Position numbers and translations under genes: made by a program. Shown piece by piece: positions 1 through 7,479 of a stretch of DNA of 8,297 bases. The notes beneath the pieces are model-generated. The model had not been told where the DNA came from. It saw only the letters and a list, made by a program, of their open reading frames with translations, and made no database searches. Origin of the DNA: Desulfobacteraceae bacterium (GTDB lineage Bacteria > Desulfobacterota > Desulfobacteria > Desulfobacterales > Desulfobacteraceae). The DNA is taken from the NCBI GenBank assembly GCA_015486915.1, contig WFQS01000025.1, positions 1-8,297 of the forward strand, given 5' to 3'. Position 1 is the stretch's first letter, and the number at the start of each line of letters is the position of its first letter.

Positions 1-1
1 C

Positions 2-1012
2 AGATATGCTGGAGCTGAAATTGTAAAACTCATTGCAGGGCACCCGGCGGCTAAGCTTACAGCTGTAACATCAAGATCGTATAAAGGCCGGTCCATGGGT
101 GATATTTTTCCTGCAATGAAAAACATTGTTGAGATAGAGTGCGAGGATATGGACATTGAAAATCTGTGCAGGAGAATTGACTGCATATTTCTTGCCCTGC
201 CCCACAAAATTTCCATGGGATATGCCCCTTTATTCCTTGAAAACAATGTTAAGGTAATTGATCTTTCAGCTGATTTCAGATTTAAAAATGCTGCTGCATA
301 TGAAGCTGCATATCAGAAACACTCAGCAAAAAAACTTCTTAAAAAATCGGTTTACGGGCTCAGTGAAATTTACAGGAATGAAATAAAGAATACGGATCTT
401 GTGGGAAATCCCGGATGTTATCCAACAAGTTTTCTTCTGCCGGTACTGCCCCTTGTAAAGGAAAAACTTATAAAAACAAAAAATATTATATCGGATTCCA
501 AATCGGGTGTCAGCGGAGCCGGAAGGTCCCTGTCACTTGCCACCCATTTCTGCGAGGCAAATGAATCTTTCAAACCCTATAAGGTAGGTAACCACAGGCA
601 TCAGCCCGAAATGGAAGAAATTTTAAGCATCCACGCAGGAGAAAAAATTAAAATCACCTTTGTTCCACACCTTCTTCCTTTAAACCGGGGCATGCTGACA
701 ACTATATATGCCAGTATCTGTGAAAACGTAACATCTGAAAGAATAAGACAGGTTTATGAGAAATACTACAACAGAAAAAATTCATTTGTAAGAATTTTAC
801 CCCATGGCCTTTTCCCTGATATTTCCAATGTAAGGAACAGTAATTTTTGTGATATAGGATTTAATCTTGATAATGATTCCGGTCGTCTTATTATTGCCTC
901 CGCCATTGATAATCTTGTAAAAGGCGCTGCAGGCCAGGCTGTCCAGAATATGAATATTATGTTTGGATTGGATGAAAGGTCAGGGCTGATCAATATCCAG
1001 GGTGCTTTATAG
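2..1012 (+). CDS. argC: N-acetyl-gamma-glutamyl-phosphate reductase, 5'-partial
   Basis: ArgC performs the third step of arginine (ornithine) synthesis in the cytoplasm: NADPH-dependent reduction of N-acetyl-glutamyl-5-phosphate to the semialdehyde. The reading frame is open from base 2 to the TAG at 1010-1012 (336 codons), so the gene enters from outside the window. The first residues, RYAGAEIV, match the end of the family's N-terminal dinucleotide-binding motif (G-x-x-GYAGAE), so only about a dozen N-terminal residues are missing; the ATG at 95 is internal. The catalytic cysteine lies in NPGCYPT (Cys codon 416-418). SGVSGAGR follows, and the HRH of GNHRHQPE supplies the probable general-base histidine. 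The C terminus (GLDERSGLINIQGAL) is typical and intact. The length fits the long type 1 ArgC. No other arg gene is in view, and no clear terminator hairpin follows before the tandem repeat. Confidence 0.96.
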   Translation, partial: RYAGAEIVKLIAGHPAAKLTAVTSRSYKGRSMGDIFPAMKNIVEIECEDMDIENLCRRIDCIFLALPHKISMGYAPLFLENNVKVIDLSADFRFKNAAAYEAAYQKHSAKKLLKKSVYGLSEIYRNEIKNTDLVGNPGCYPTSFLLPVLPLVKEKLIKTKNIISDSKSGVSGAGRSLSLATHFCEANESFKPYKVGNHRHQPEMEEILSIHAGEKIKITFVPHLLPLNRGMLTTIYASICENVTSERIRQVYEKYYNRKNSFVRILPHGLFPDISNVRNSNFCDIGFNLDNDSGRLIIASAIDNLVKGAAGQAVQNMNIMFGLDERSGLINIQGAL

Positions 1013-1023
1013 ATCTTCTTTCA

Positions 1024-1086
1024 TGTATCTTGTATCTTGTATCTTGTATCTTGTATCTTGTCTCTTGTTTCTTGTTTCTTGTTTCT
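1024..1086 (+). repeat. Heptanucleotide tandem repeat, nine units
   Basis: Nine contiguous 7-bp units fill most of the argC to M23 peptidase gap. They are five TGTATCT, then one TGTCTCT, then three TGTTTCT, with no insertion or deletion between units. The variants are grouped rather than mixed, as expected from slippage or unequal duplication. The array ends inside TTGACA, a perfect -35-like hexamer. It is non-coding. Heptamer arrays are known as intergenic short tandem repeats in some bacteria, notably cyanobacteria, but I cannot link this one to a described family. Confidence 0.93.
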
Positions 1087-1112
1087 TGACATTAAAATAT
1101 ATTTGCATTAAT
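1086..1112 (+). promoter_or_regulatory. Candidate promoter for the M23 peptidase gene
   Basis: TTGACA at 1086-1091 is a perfect sigma-70 -35 consensus at the exit of the tandem repeat. The best downstream element I see is an extended -10 form, TG at 1104-1105 followed by ATTAAT at 1107-1112 (4 of 6 matches), with a short 15 bp spacer. Transcription would then start only a few bases before the ATG at 1124, giving a nearly leaderless mRNA. That agrees with the absence of a clear Shine-Dalgarno sequence there. The -35 is convincing; the -10 is weak. Confidence 0.35.
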
Positions 1113-1123
1113 TAAGACCCTAA

Positions 1124-2050
1124 ATGAAAAAACAAATCAAAATATGGCTGCATTCAGACAGTTCACCGGATATCAGAGAATATTCAATAACGAGAGGTCT
1201 TATTTTCACCTCTGCTCTTTTTATTCTGGTGATCGCTGCGACGCTAACCTATAAAGGCTTTGATTATGTAAAACTTAAAAAACAAGCCTTTGATACAGAT
1301 TTAATGCTGAAAACAATCAATGAGCAGAAAAATGAAATTAAGGAACAGAGGATACAGGTACAGTCCTTTGCACAGGATATAAATAAACTTAAGAAAAAGC
1401 TTGTATCGCTTTCTGATTTTGAGAAAAAGGTAAGATTAATCGCCAATATAAAACAGAATGATGATTTTACTGGATTCCTTGGCATTGGCGGGATTTCCCG
1501 TGAAGATCTGGATCCCGGCATTCCCCTTGCACAGAAGCACAACCACCTTATCAGGCAAATGCACAAGCAAATTAACCAAATTGATATTGATACAAAAAAA
1601 CAGTCTGAAAATTATATTGAGCTTTTAAGGCTTCTTGAGAAAAAGAAAAATCTTCTTGCGTCAACCCCTTCCATTATGCCTGCAAAGGGACTGAGGACAT
1701 CCAAATTCGGATACAGGACATCACCGTTTACAGGACAGAAAGAGTTCCATGCGGGACTTGATATTGCCAATAGAAAAGGCACAAAGATTTTTGCCACGGC
1801 AAATGGTAAAATTTCCTTTGCAGGAAAAAGAATGTTCATTGGCAATGAAGTACTTATTGACCATGGCCACGGTATTGTCACCAAATACGGACATCTCAGC
1901 AAAATACTTGTTAAATCGGGTTCCAGGATAAAACGGGGCGATGTCATAGGTTTAATGGGAAGTACAGGCAGGAGTACAGGTCCCCACGTACATTATGAAG
2001 TAAGAGTCAATGGAATACCTGTTAATCCTGAAAGATATATCCTCAACTAA
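1124..2050 (+). CDS. Membrane-anchored M23 family metallopeptidase with coiled coil
   Basis: 308-residue predicted peptidoglycan endopeptidase, or an activator of the NlpD/MepM type. Order of parts: a short basic cytoplasmic N terminus (1-24); one transmembrane segment at about 25-43 (LIFTSALFILVIAATL); a Lys/Glu/Gln-rich region, probably coiled coil, at about 55-110 and again at 135-178; and a C-terminal lysostaphin-like M23 domain at about 188-308. The zinc ligands expected for an active enzyme are all present: H209 and D213 in HAGLDIA, and H288 and H290 in HVHYEV. H257 lies in KYGHLSK. It is therefore likely catalytically competent, unlike degenerate EnvC/NlpD-type activators. The anchor should place the domain in the periplasm. 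The start at 1124 gives a sensible signal anchor, but no good ribosome site precedes it. Its substrate bond cannot be told from sequence. Its place before secA is suggestive only, since a 221 bp gap separates them. Confidence 0.9.
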   Translation: MKKQIKIWLHSDSSPDIREYSITRGLIFTSALFILVIAATLTYKGFDYVKLKKQAFDTDLMLKTINEQKNEIKEQRIQVQSFAQDINKLKKKLVSLSDFEKKVRLIANIKQNDDFTGFLGIGGISREDLDPGIPLAQKHNHLIRQMHKQINQIDIDTKKQSENYIELLRLLEKKKNLLASTPSIMPAKGLRTSKFGYRTSPFTGQKEFHAGLDIANRKGTKIFATANGKISFAGKRMFIGNEVLIDHGHGIVTKYGHLSKILVKSGSRIKRGDVIGLMGSTGRSTGPHVHYEVRVNGIPVNPERYILN

Positions 2051-2059
2051 TTCCTCATT

Positions 2060-2087
2060 TTTATACTTTTCTCACATTTTTTATAAT
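2060..2087 (+). promoter_or_regulatory. Candidate sigma-70 promoter upstream of secA
   Basis: A perfect TATAAT lies at 2082-2087. A 4-of-6 -35 match, TTTATA, lies at 2060-2065 with a 16 bp spacer, in the gap after the M23 gene. Transcription from near 2094 would give secA a 5' leader of roughly 180 nt containing the hairpin repeat at 2150-2188. The region is very T-rich, so a chance TATAAT is possible. Confidence 0.4.
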
Positions 2088-2149
2088 CTTTTATTTTCAT
2101 TTTGTAAAAAAGTGATTATTATGGGTGTGTTAAATAGGCAATATAACGT

Positions 2150-2188
2150 CCATGAGGCAGATCTGAAGATTTTCAGACAGCCTCTCAA
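2150..2188 (+). repeat. Dispersed palindromic element, copy 1 (secA leader)
   Basis: The 39 bp element starts CCATGAGGC (2150-2158) and ends GCCTCTCAA (2180-2188), with ATCTG at 2161-2165. GAGGC 2154-2158 pairs with GCCTC 2180-2184. Inside it, TCTGAA 2162-2167 pairs with TTCAGA 2172-2177 around a GATT loop, leaving a small AGA/CA internal loop. Similarity to the copy at the window end extends upstream to 2141. It lies about 85 nt before the secA start. A 25-codon ATG frame at 2121-2195 runs through it but has no good ribosome site. No T-run follows directly, so it is not a typical terminator. Confidence 0.75.
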
Positions 2189-2254
2189 CAAATAAAGAAA
2201 CTCTTATTTTAAAAATTTTTACAGGAGTTTCATATAAAAAAATTCTGAATTTTC

Positions 2255-2259
2255 AAGGG
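2255..2259 (+). promoter_or_regulatory. Likely secA ribosome binding site
   Basis: AAGGG sits 12 nt before the secA ATG at 2272, a somewhat long spacing. A stronger AGGAG at 2223-2227 lies 44 nt upstream of the start with no ATG, GTG or TTG at the usual distance. A four-codon frame (ATG at 2261, MPHI) ends in a TGA that overlaps the secA ATG as ATGA (2272-2275). The AAGGG is only 1 nt from that mini-frame, so it fits secA better. Confidence 0.45.
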
Positions 2260-2271
2260 TATGCCGCATAT

Positions 2272-4806
2272 ATGATACTTAATTTTATTACAAAAATAAT
2301 CGGGTCCAAAAATGACAGGACCCTGAAAAAATTTAATCCCATAGTTGAAAAAATAAATGATCTTGAACCTGCGATGAAAAAACTTCAGGATCATGAATTT
2401 ACTGAAAAAACCAACTCTTTCAAACAGAGAATTGAAAAGGGAGAATCCCTTGACAATCTCCTTCCGGAGGCCTTTGCACTTGTTCGGGAGGCATCCTGGC
2501 GCACACTTAAAATGCGCCATTTTGATGTCCAGCTAATTGGTGGTATTGTCCTGCACAAGGGAATCATTGCAGAGATGAAAACAGGTGAAGGAAAAACACT
2601 TGTTGCAACCCTTCCTGCATATCTTAACGCACTTTCCGGAAAAGGTGTCCACATTGTAACGGTGAATGACTACCTTGCAAAACGTGATGCTGAATGGATG
2701 AGCAATGTTTATAATTTTCTCGGCCTTGAAGTTGGAATTATTGTCCATGACCTTGATGATGAAGAAAGGAAAAAAGCTTATAAAACCGATATCACCTATG
2801 GAACAAACAATGAATTTGGTTTTGATTATTTACGGGACAATATGAAGTTTGAAAGTGAAACTTTAACCCAGCAGGAGTTAAATTTTGCCATAGTTGATGA
2901 AGTGGACAGTATTTTAATTGATGAGGCAAGAACCCCACTTATTATTTCGGGTCCTGCTGAAAAATCCACCGGACTCTATTATCAATTGGACAGTATTATA
3001 CCTAATTTTAAAAAAGAGATTGATTATACCATTGATGAAGAGGCAAAGGCTGTAATGCTCACCGATGATGGTGTTGCAAAGGGAGAAAAACTTCTTAATC
3101 TTGAAAATCTATATGATCCTAAAAATATTGAAATCCTACACCACCTTAACCAGGCACTTAAAGCCCATACCCTTTTTAAAAAAGATGTGGACTATATAGT
3201 TAAAAATAATGAAGTTGTAATTGTGGATGAATTTACAGGCAGGCTCATGGCAGGCAGGCGTTACAGTGAAGGTCTTCACCAGGCCCTTGAGGCAAAGGAA
3301 AATGTAAAAGTTGCCAATGAAAACCAGACTCTTGCCACTATAACATTCCAGAATTTTTTCAGGATGTATGACAAGTTAAGCGGAATGACAGGTACAGCAG
3401 AAACCGAGGCCGCTGAATTCCAACAGATATACAATCTTGATGTATTGGTAATTCCCACACACCAGCCCATGATCAGAAAGGATATGCCTGATCTTATCTA
3501 TAAAACCCAGAAAGAAAAATACAATGCAGCCATAAACGAGATAATTGATCTTCATAAAAAAGGCCAGCCTGTTCTTGTCGGTACAATTGCCATTGATGTT
3601 TCAGAGGATCTCAGTGACAAGCTTAAAAAAAGAGGCATAAAACATAATGTTTTAAATGCAAAACACCATCAGGCTGAAGCTGAAATTGTGGCAAATGCAG
3701 GCCAGAAAGGAGCTGTTACAATATCCACCAACATGGCTGGCCGTGGAACTGATATAGTCCTTGGCGAAGGTGTAAAGGAACTTGGCGGACTTCATATTTT
3801 AGGTACTTCGAGACACGAATCAAGGCGTATAGACAACCAGCTGCGTGGGCGTTCCGGCAGGCAGGGTGATCCCGGATCATCGAGATTTTATCTTTCACTT
3901 GAGGATGATCTGCTGCGTATATTCGGGGGTAAAAAAATCAGCTCCATAATGGACAAACTCGGGATTGATGAAGGAGAACCCATTGAACACGGGCTTATCA
4001 GCAAGGCCATTGAAAACGCCCAGTCCAAGGTGGAAGGCCAGAATTTTGAAATAAGAAAGCAGCTCATTGAATATGACGATGTAATGAACCAGCAGCGGGA
4101 GGTTATCTACAAGCAGAGAAGACAGGCTTTAAAAAACGCAGATCTGCATCCTGATATTCTTGGAATGATTGAAGATATATCATGGAAAATCATCTCAGAT
4201 TTTAAGCAGGCAAAAATTCCCGTTGCAGAATGGGATTTAAAGGGAATTTCCGATGCAGTAAAACGCCATTTTAATTTTGAATTTGATCCTGAAAAGGTGA
4301 TGGACGAAGATTCATCAAACGAGGACTTAAAGGATAAACTTGCACAGGAAATAATTGACAAAGCAAATAAAATATATGCGGAAAGGGAGATACTGCTTGG
4401 CATTGAAGAATTAAGACAGATTGAAAGATTTGTCATGCTGCAGACCGTTGACACCCTGTGGAAGGACCACCTCCTCAACATGGATCAGTTAAAACAGGGA
4501 ATAGGTCTCAGGGGCTATGCCCAGCAGGATCCTTTGATTATATATAAAAAAGAAGGCTTTGAGATGTTCCAGGATCTTATTGAACGAATAAAGGAGGAGA
4601 CTATCTCCATATTGTTCAGAATCCAGATTGCAGAGCCTGAAGACTTAAATACCATGCAGAGGCAGGAACAGGACAAACTTGTTTTTTCCCACTCAGATGA
4701 TTCCCTTGTAAAACAGCCAATTAAACGGGGGCACGCAAAAATAGGACGAAACGATCCATGTCCCTGCGGAAGCGGTAAAAAATACAAAAAATGCTGCGGA
4801 GCATAG
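2272..4806 (+). CDS. secA: Preprotein translocase ATPase SecA
   Basis: SecA is the cytoplasmic motor that binds SecYEG and uses ATP to push unfolded preproteins across the inner membrane. The 844-residue product matches the family end to end, starting at [18 protein letters not shown]. Visible parts: Walker A TGEGKT (104-109) in nucleotide-binding domain 1; Walker B with DEVD (209-212); DEAR (217-220); the preprotein cross-linking domain at about 225-375; nucleotide-binding domain 2 with [10 protein letters not shown] (486-495) and RGRSGRQGD (525-533, carrying the arginine finger); helical scaffold and wing domains; and a C-terminal zinc tail with CPC (830-832) and CC (841-842). The tail normally binds SecB and phospholipid; the last ligand here is Cys rather than the His seen in enterobacteria, a common variant. 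It is shorter than E. coli SecA (901) mainly because a loop after TDIVLGEG (about 500) is very short. It heads a tight cluster, with clpS only 9 nt downstream. Confidence 0.99.
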   Translation: MILNFITKIIGSKNDRTLKKFNPIVEKINDLEPAMKKLQDHEFTEKTNSFKQRIEKGESLDNLLPEAFALVREASWRTLKMRHFDVQLIGGIVLHKGIIAEMKTGEGKTLVATLPAYLNALSGKGVHIVTVNDYLAKRDAEWMSNVYNFLGLEVGIIVHDLDDEERKKAYKTDITYGTNNEFGFDYLRDNMKFESETLTQQELNFAIVDEVDSILIDEARTPLIISGPAEKSTGLYYQLDSIIPNFKKEIDYTIDEEAKAVMLTDDGVAKGEKLLNLENLYDPKNIEILHHLNQALKAHTLFKKDVDYIVKNNEVVIVDEFTGRLMAGRRYSEGLHQALEAKENVKVANENQTLATITFQNFFRMYDKLSGMTGTAETEAAEFQQIYNLDVLVIPTHQPMIRKDMPDLIYKTQKEKYNAAINEIIDLHKKGQPVLVGTIAIDVSEDLSDKLKKRGIKHNVLNAKHHQAEAEIVANAGQKGAVTISTNMAGRGTDIVLGEGVKELGGLHILGTSRHESRRIDNQLRGRSGRQGDPGSSRFYLSLEDDLLRIFGGKKISSIMDKLGIDEGEPIEHGLISKAIENAQSKVEGQNFEIRKQLIEYDDVMNQQREVIYKQRRQALKNADLHPDILGMIEDISWKIISDFKQAKIPVAEWDLKGISDAVKRHFNFEFDPEKVMDEDSSNEDLKDKLAQEIIDKANKIYAEREILLGIEELRQIERFVMLQTVDTLWKDHLLNMDQLKQGIGLRGYAQQDPLIIYKKEGFEMFQDLIERIKEETISILFRIQIAEPEDLNTMQRQEQDKLVFSHSDDSLVKQPIKRGHAKIGRNDPCPCGSGKKYKKCCGA

Positions 4807-4815
4807 AGTTTAAAG

Positions 4816-5139
4816 ATGAGCACCATTACAGATAATCAAACAAAAGAAAAAGATGCTGTACTGTCAAAACCGGAGCAAAAAAATCAGCATCCCTCAATGT
4901 ACAGGGTAATCCTCCATAACGATGATTATACCACAATGGAATTTGTCGTTGAGATTCTGATAAAAATTTTTGGAAAAACACTTGAAAAAGCATACGAGAT
5001 AATGCTTAATGTACATAGAGAGGGAAGAGGTATCTGCGGAGTATACACCTTTGAAATTGCAGAAACAAAGGTGGATACCGTGCATAAACTGGCAGGGGAC
5101 AGAGGTTTCCCCTTAAGAAGTACAATGGAGAAAGAATAG
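4816..5139 (+). CDS. clpS: ClpAP adaptor ClpS (N-degron recognition)
   Basis: ClpS binds proteins with N-terminal Leu, Phe, Tyr or Trp and hands them to ClpA for degradation by ClpAP. The 107-residue product has a disordered, charged N-terminal arm (1-25), which in the family engages ClpA, followed by the compact ClpS core. Pocket residues are present: N35, D36 and D37 in [11 protein letters not shown], the gatekeeper M41, and H67 in [11 protein letters not shown]. These match the E. coli residues offset by one, so an N-degron role is likely rather than a divergent paralogue. The C-terminal half ([11 protein letters not shown]) is also typical. It starts 9 nt after secA and ends 2 nt before clpA. 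The only purine-rich site upstream (GGAG at 4798-4801) is far from the ATG, so translation may be coupled to secA. Confidence 0.98.
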   Translation: MSTITDNQTKEKDAVLSKPEQKNQHPSMYRVILHNDDYTTMEFVVEILIKIFGKTLEKAYEIMLNVHREGRGICGVYTFEIAETKVDTVHKLAGDRGFPLRSTMEKE

Positions 5140-5141
5140 CC

Positions 5142-7391
5142 ATGATAAGCAAAGAACTCAGCACGACTCTCGGTATTGCCGTGCGGGAAGCAAAAAGAAG
5201 AAGACACGAATATGTATGTATTGAGCATGTTCTCTATGCGATATTGAACTATGGCTCAGGTGTCGAAACAATAAAACAGTGCGGCGGCAATCCTGAAACC
5301 ATTAAAAGAAATCTTGATGCCTTTTTCAAAGAAAAAATGACCACAATGGATGAAGGCAAGGACTATGTTCTCCAGCAGACCATAGGTTTTCAGAGAATGA
5401 TTCAAAGGGCTATAAACCATGCACGCTCTGCCGAGAAAAGAGAGGTGAACTTAAGCGATATCCTGGCTTCGATTTTCCTGGAAAAAGATTCCCATGCTGC
5501 CTACTATCTTGAAGCCGAAGGTATCACAAGACTGGATGTCTTAAAATACATCTCCCATGGAAAAGAAACTATTAAATCATCCAAAACAAAACCTTTACCC
5601 GGAAGCGGCCAGCCTGCAGCACAACCCGGAATAGGAAAAAAGCCTGATCCCCTGGCATTGTACACAAATGATCTTGTTAAAAAGGCTGAGCTTGGCAAAA
5701 TTGACCCCATTATAGGTAGAACGGGCGAACTTGACAGGACAATGCAGGTGTTGTGCAGGAGGCGAAAGAACAACCCGGTGCTCGTGGGAGATCCCGGAGT
5801 CGGAAAAACCGCCATTGCCGAGGGTCTTGCACTTAAAGTGTTTAAAAAAGATGTGCCTGATTTTCTTTTGTCTGCAGAAATTTTCTCACTTGACATGGGT
5901 TCCCTTGTTGCCGGAACAAAATACAGGGGTGATTTTGAACAGAGACTTGAAGATGTTATCACGGCACTTGAAGAAAAAGAAAATGCCCTGCTTGTCATAG
6001 ATGAAATTCATACAATTGTAGGAGCAGGAGCTACAAGCAGCGGTTCCCTTGATGCTTCCAATATTTTAAAGCCAGCCCTTTCATCGGGAAGCTTAAGATG
6101 CATAGGTTCCACAACTTACGAGGAATATAAAAACCATTTTGAAAAGGACAGGGCTCTTTCAAGAAGATTTGAGAAAATAGAGGTTTCAGAACCAAATGTT
6201 GAGGAAACAATTGAAATCTTAAAAGGCCTTAAGACCTGTTATGAAGAACACCATGGACTTAAATACACGGACGAAGCACTTGAAGCTGCTGCAAAACTAT
6301 CCTCAAAACACATAAACGACCGGTTCCTGCCGGACAAGGCAATTGATGTTATTGATGAAACAGGTTCATTTATAAGACTGTCCCAATCATCAAGGCGTAA
6401 AAATATCAACGCAAAAGATGTTGAAAAAATTATAGCTAAAATGGCAAAAATTCCTGTATCAAATGTTACGGCATCGGATAAGACAAACCTTGAAAATCTC
6501 GGACCAAAATTAAAAAAAGTTATTTTTGGTCAAGACCGTGCAATTAAAAGCCTTACTACGGCCATTAAAAGATCAAGGGCAGGACTTGCCGCGCCAAACC
6601 GTCCCATTGGTTCATTCCTCTTTACAGGTCCCACAGGAGTGGGCAAAACGGAAGTTGCAAGGCAGTTAAGCTTTAACATGGGTATTGAATTCATGCGGTT
6701 TGACATGAGTGAATACATGGAAAAACACGCCGTATCAAGACTCATCGGAGCACCTCCGGGATATATCGGATTTGATCAGGGCGGAATTCTCACCGATGGC
6801 ATAAGAAAGCATCCCTTTTGTGTACTCTTATTAGATGAAATTGAAAAAGCCCATACAGATCTTTTTAACATACTGCTCCAGGTGATGGATTATGCAACAT
6901 TAACCGATAATAACGGAAAAGCCGCTGACTTCAGGAACGTTATCATCATTATGACCTCAAATGCCGGGGCAAGGGAGATGAGCTCAAATAAAATAGGTTT
7001 TGGAGATCAACTGGATGATGTTAATTCAAAGGGCATTAAAGCTGTTGAAAAGACATTCAGCCCTGAATTTCGAAACAGGCTTGACGGAATTATCCAATTT
7101 AACCATCTGTCGAAAAAAACTATGGAACTTATAGTTGATAAAAATATGCAGGAACTGAGACAGATGCTGAAACCAAAGAAAATTTCCATAAGGTATTCCC
7201 CTGCGGTAAGAAGTTTTCTGTCTGAAAAAGGTTATAGTCCCAAATTTGGTGCAAGACCACTTGAGCGCTTTATCCAGACTGAAATAAAAGACAAGCTCAC
7301 CGATGAAATTCTGTTTGGCTCACTTGAAAAAGGCGGCAAGGTCTCTCTCGGCCTTAGAAATCAAATCATTACATTTAATTTTAAAAAATAG
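5142..7391 (+). CDS. clpA: ATP-dependent Clp protease, unfoldase subunit ClpA
   Basis: ClpA is the hexameric AAA+ unfoldase that threads substrates into the ClpP peptidase. The 749-residue product (E. coli 758) has: an N-terminal double Clp repeat domain (about 1-140) that docks ClpS; a Pro/Gly/Ser-rich linker (about 145-170); AAA+ module D1 with Walker A GDPGVGKT (216-223), Walker B VIDE (285-288) and pore loop KYRGDFE (260-266); and module D2 with Walker A GPTGVGKT (496-503), Walker B LLLDE (562-566), pore loop GYIG (540-543) and sensor-2 GARPL (703-707). IGF at 618-620 is the ClpP-binding loop, so it acts with ClpP. No ClpB-type coiled-coil middle domain interrupts D1, which separates it from ClpB, and the ClpS gene next door supports ClpA over ClpC. 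GGAG at 5127-5130, inside the end of clpS, is the likely ribosome site, 11 nt before the ATG. Confidence 0.98.
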   Translation: MISKELSTTLGIAVREAKRRRHEYVCIEHVLYAILNYGSGVETIKQCGGNPETIKRNLDAFFKEKMTTMDEGKDYVLQQTIGFQRMIQRAINHARSAEKREVNLSDILASIFLEKDSHAAYYLEAEGITRLDVLKYISHGKETIKSSKTKPLPGSGQPAAQPGIGKKPDPLALYTNDLVKKAELGKIDPIIGRTGELDRTMQVLCRRRKNNPVLVGDPGVGKTAIAEGLALKVFKKDVPDFLLSAEIFSLDMGSLVAGTKYRGDFEQRLEDVITALEEKENALLVIDEIHTIVGAGATSSGSLDASNILKPALSSGSLRCIGSTTYEEYKNHFEKDRALSRRFEKIEVSEPNVEETIEILKGLKTCYEEHHGLKYTDEALEAAAKLSSKHINDRFLPDKAIDVIDETGSFIRLSQSSRRKNINAKDVEKIIAKMAKIPVSNVTASDKTNLENLGPKLKKVIFGQDRAIKSLTTAIKRSRAGLAAPNRPIGSFLFTGPTGVGKTEVARQLSFNMGIEFMRFDMSEYMEKHAVSRLIGAPPGYIGFDQGGILTDGIRKHPFCVLLLDEIEKAHTDLFNILLQVMDYATLTDNNGKAADFRNVIIIMTSNAGAREMSSNKIGFGDQLDDVNSKGIKAVEKTFSPEFRNRLDGIIQFNHLSKKTMELIVDKNMQELRQMLKPKKISIRYSPAVRSFLSEKGYSPKFGARPLERFIQTEIKDKLTDEILFGSLEKGGKVSLGLRNQIITFNFKK

Positions 7392-7417
7392 AATATAAAT
7401 TATTACGTTCTATTTTT
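7384..7417 (+). terminator. A/T-rich inverted repeat at the clpA stop, possible terminator
   Basis: AAAAATAGAA at 7384-7393 is a perfect 10 bp inverted match to TTCTATTTTT at 7408-7417, with a 14 nt loop. The left arm contains the clpA stop codon TAG (7389-7391), and the right arm ends in a run of five T. It could act as a weak terminator in either direction. With a single G-C pair in the stem it is far less stable than a standard intrinsic terminator, and chance pairing in A/T-rich DNA is possible. Confidence 0.35.
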
Positions 7418-7424
7418 AGATTCA

Positions 7425-7465
7425 TTGAGAGGCGACGGGTGTAAAGCAACAGATACGCCTCATGG
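7425..7465 (-). repeat. Dispersed palindromic element, copy 2 (inverted, aat upstream region)
   Basis: Read on the minus strand this 41 bp stretch begins CCATGAGGC (7465-7457) and ends GCCTCTCAA (7433-7425), with ATCTG at 7454-7450. These blocks appear in the same order and at nearly the same spacing as in the copy at 2150-2188, while the middle differs. GAGGCG 7429-7434 pairs with CGCCTC 7456-7461 over a 21 nt loop. It overlaps the ATG at 7462, an argument that this ATG is not the real aat start. Confidence 0.72.
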
Positions 7466-7479
7466 TGGTTAAAAAACAG

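Noticed and set aside
1024..1086. CRISPR-like array
   Set aside because: The units are 7 bp, contiguous and without spacers, so this is a simple tandem repeat.
2121..2195. 24-residue ATG frame through the secA-leader repeat (contains HEADL)
   Set aside because: It has no convincing ribosome site. Frames through the other copies share only HEA plus one or two residues; copy 3 has no start codon in that frame, and copy 2 diverges after HEAYL. Conserved pairing arms explain the similarity better than a peptide.
4137..4146. GCAGATCTG inside secA as another copy of the element
   Set aside because: It lacks the CCATGAGGC and GCCTCTCAA arms and lies within conserved coding sequence; the shared bases are a chance BglII-type palindrome.
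4107..4481. 124-codon minus-strand frame inside secA
   Set aside because: It lies wholly antisense to conserved secA sequence and its product is Ser/Leu/Phe-rich with no recognisable domain. It is a shadow frame.
5504..5998. 164-codon open frame on the minus strand inside clpA
   Set aside because: It is antisense to strongly conserved AAA+ coding sequence, its translation is low-complexity Ser/Pro/Phe-rich, and it resembles no family. It is a shadow frame.
7424..7464. 13-codon minus-strand frame (MRRICCFTPVASQ) through copy 2
   Set aside because: The same frame in copy 1 stops after MRQI, so it is not conserved, and no ribosome site is evident.
7425..7465. Riboswitch for aat
   Set aside because: The element is inverted relative to aat but forward relative to secA, and no known riboswitch core is recognisable. 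Orientation independence argues against a cis-acting RNA sensor.
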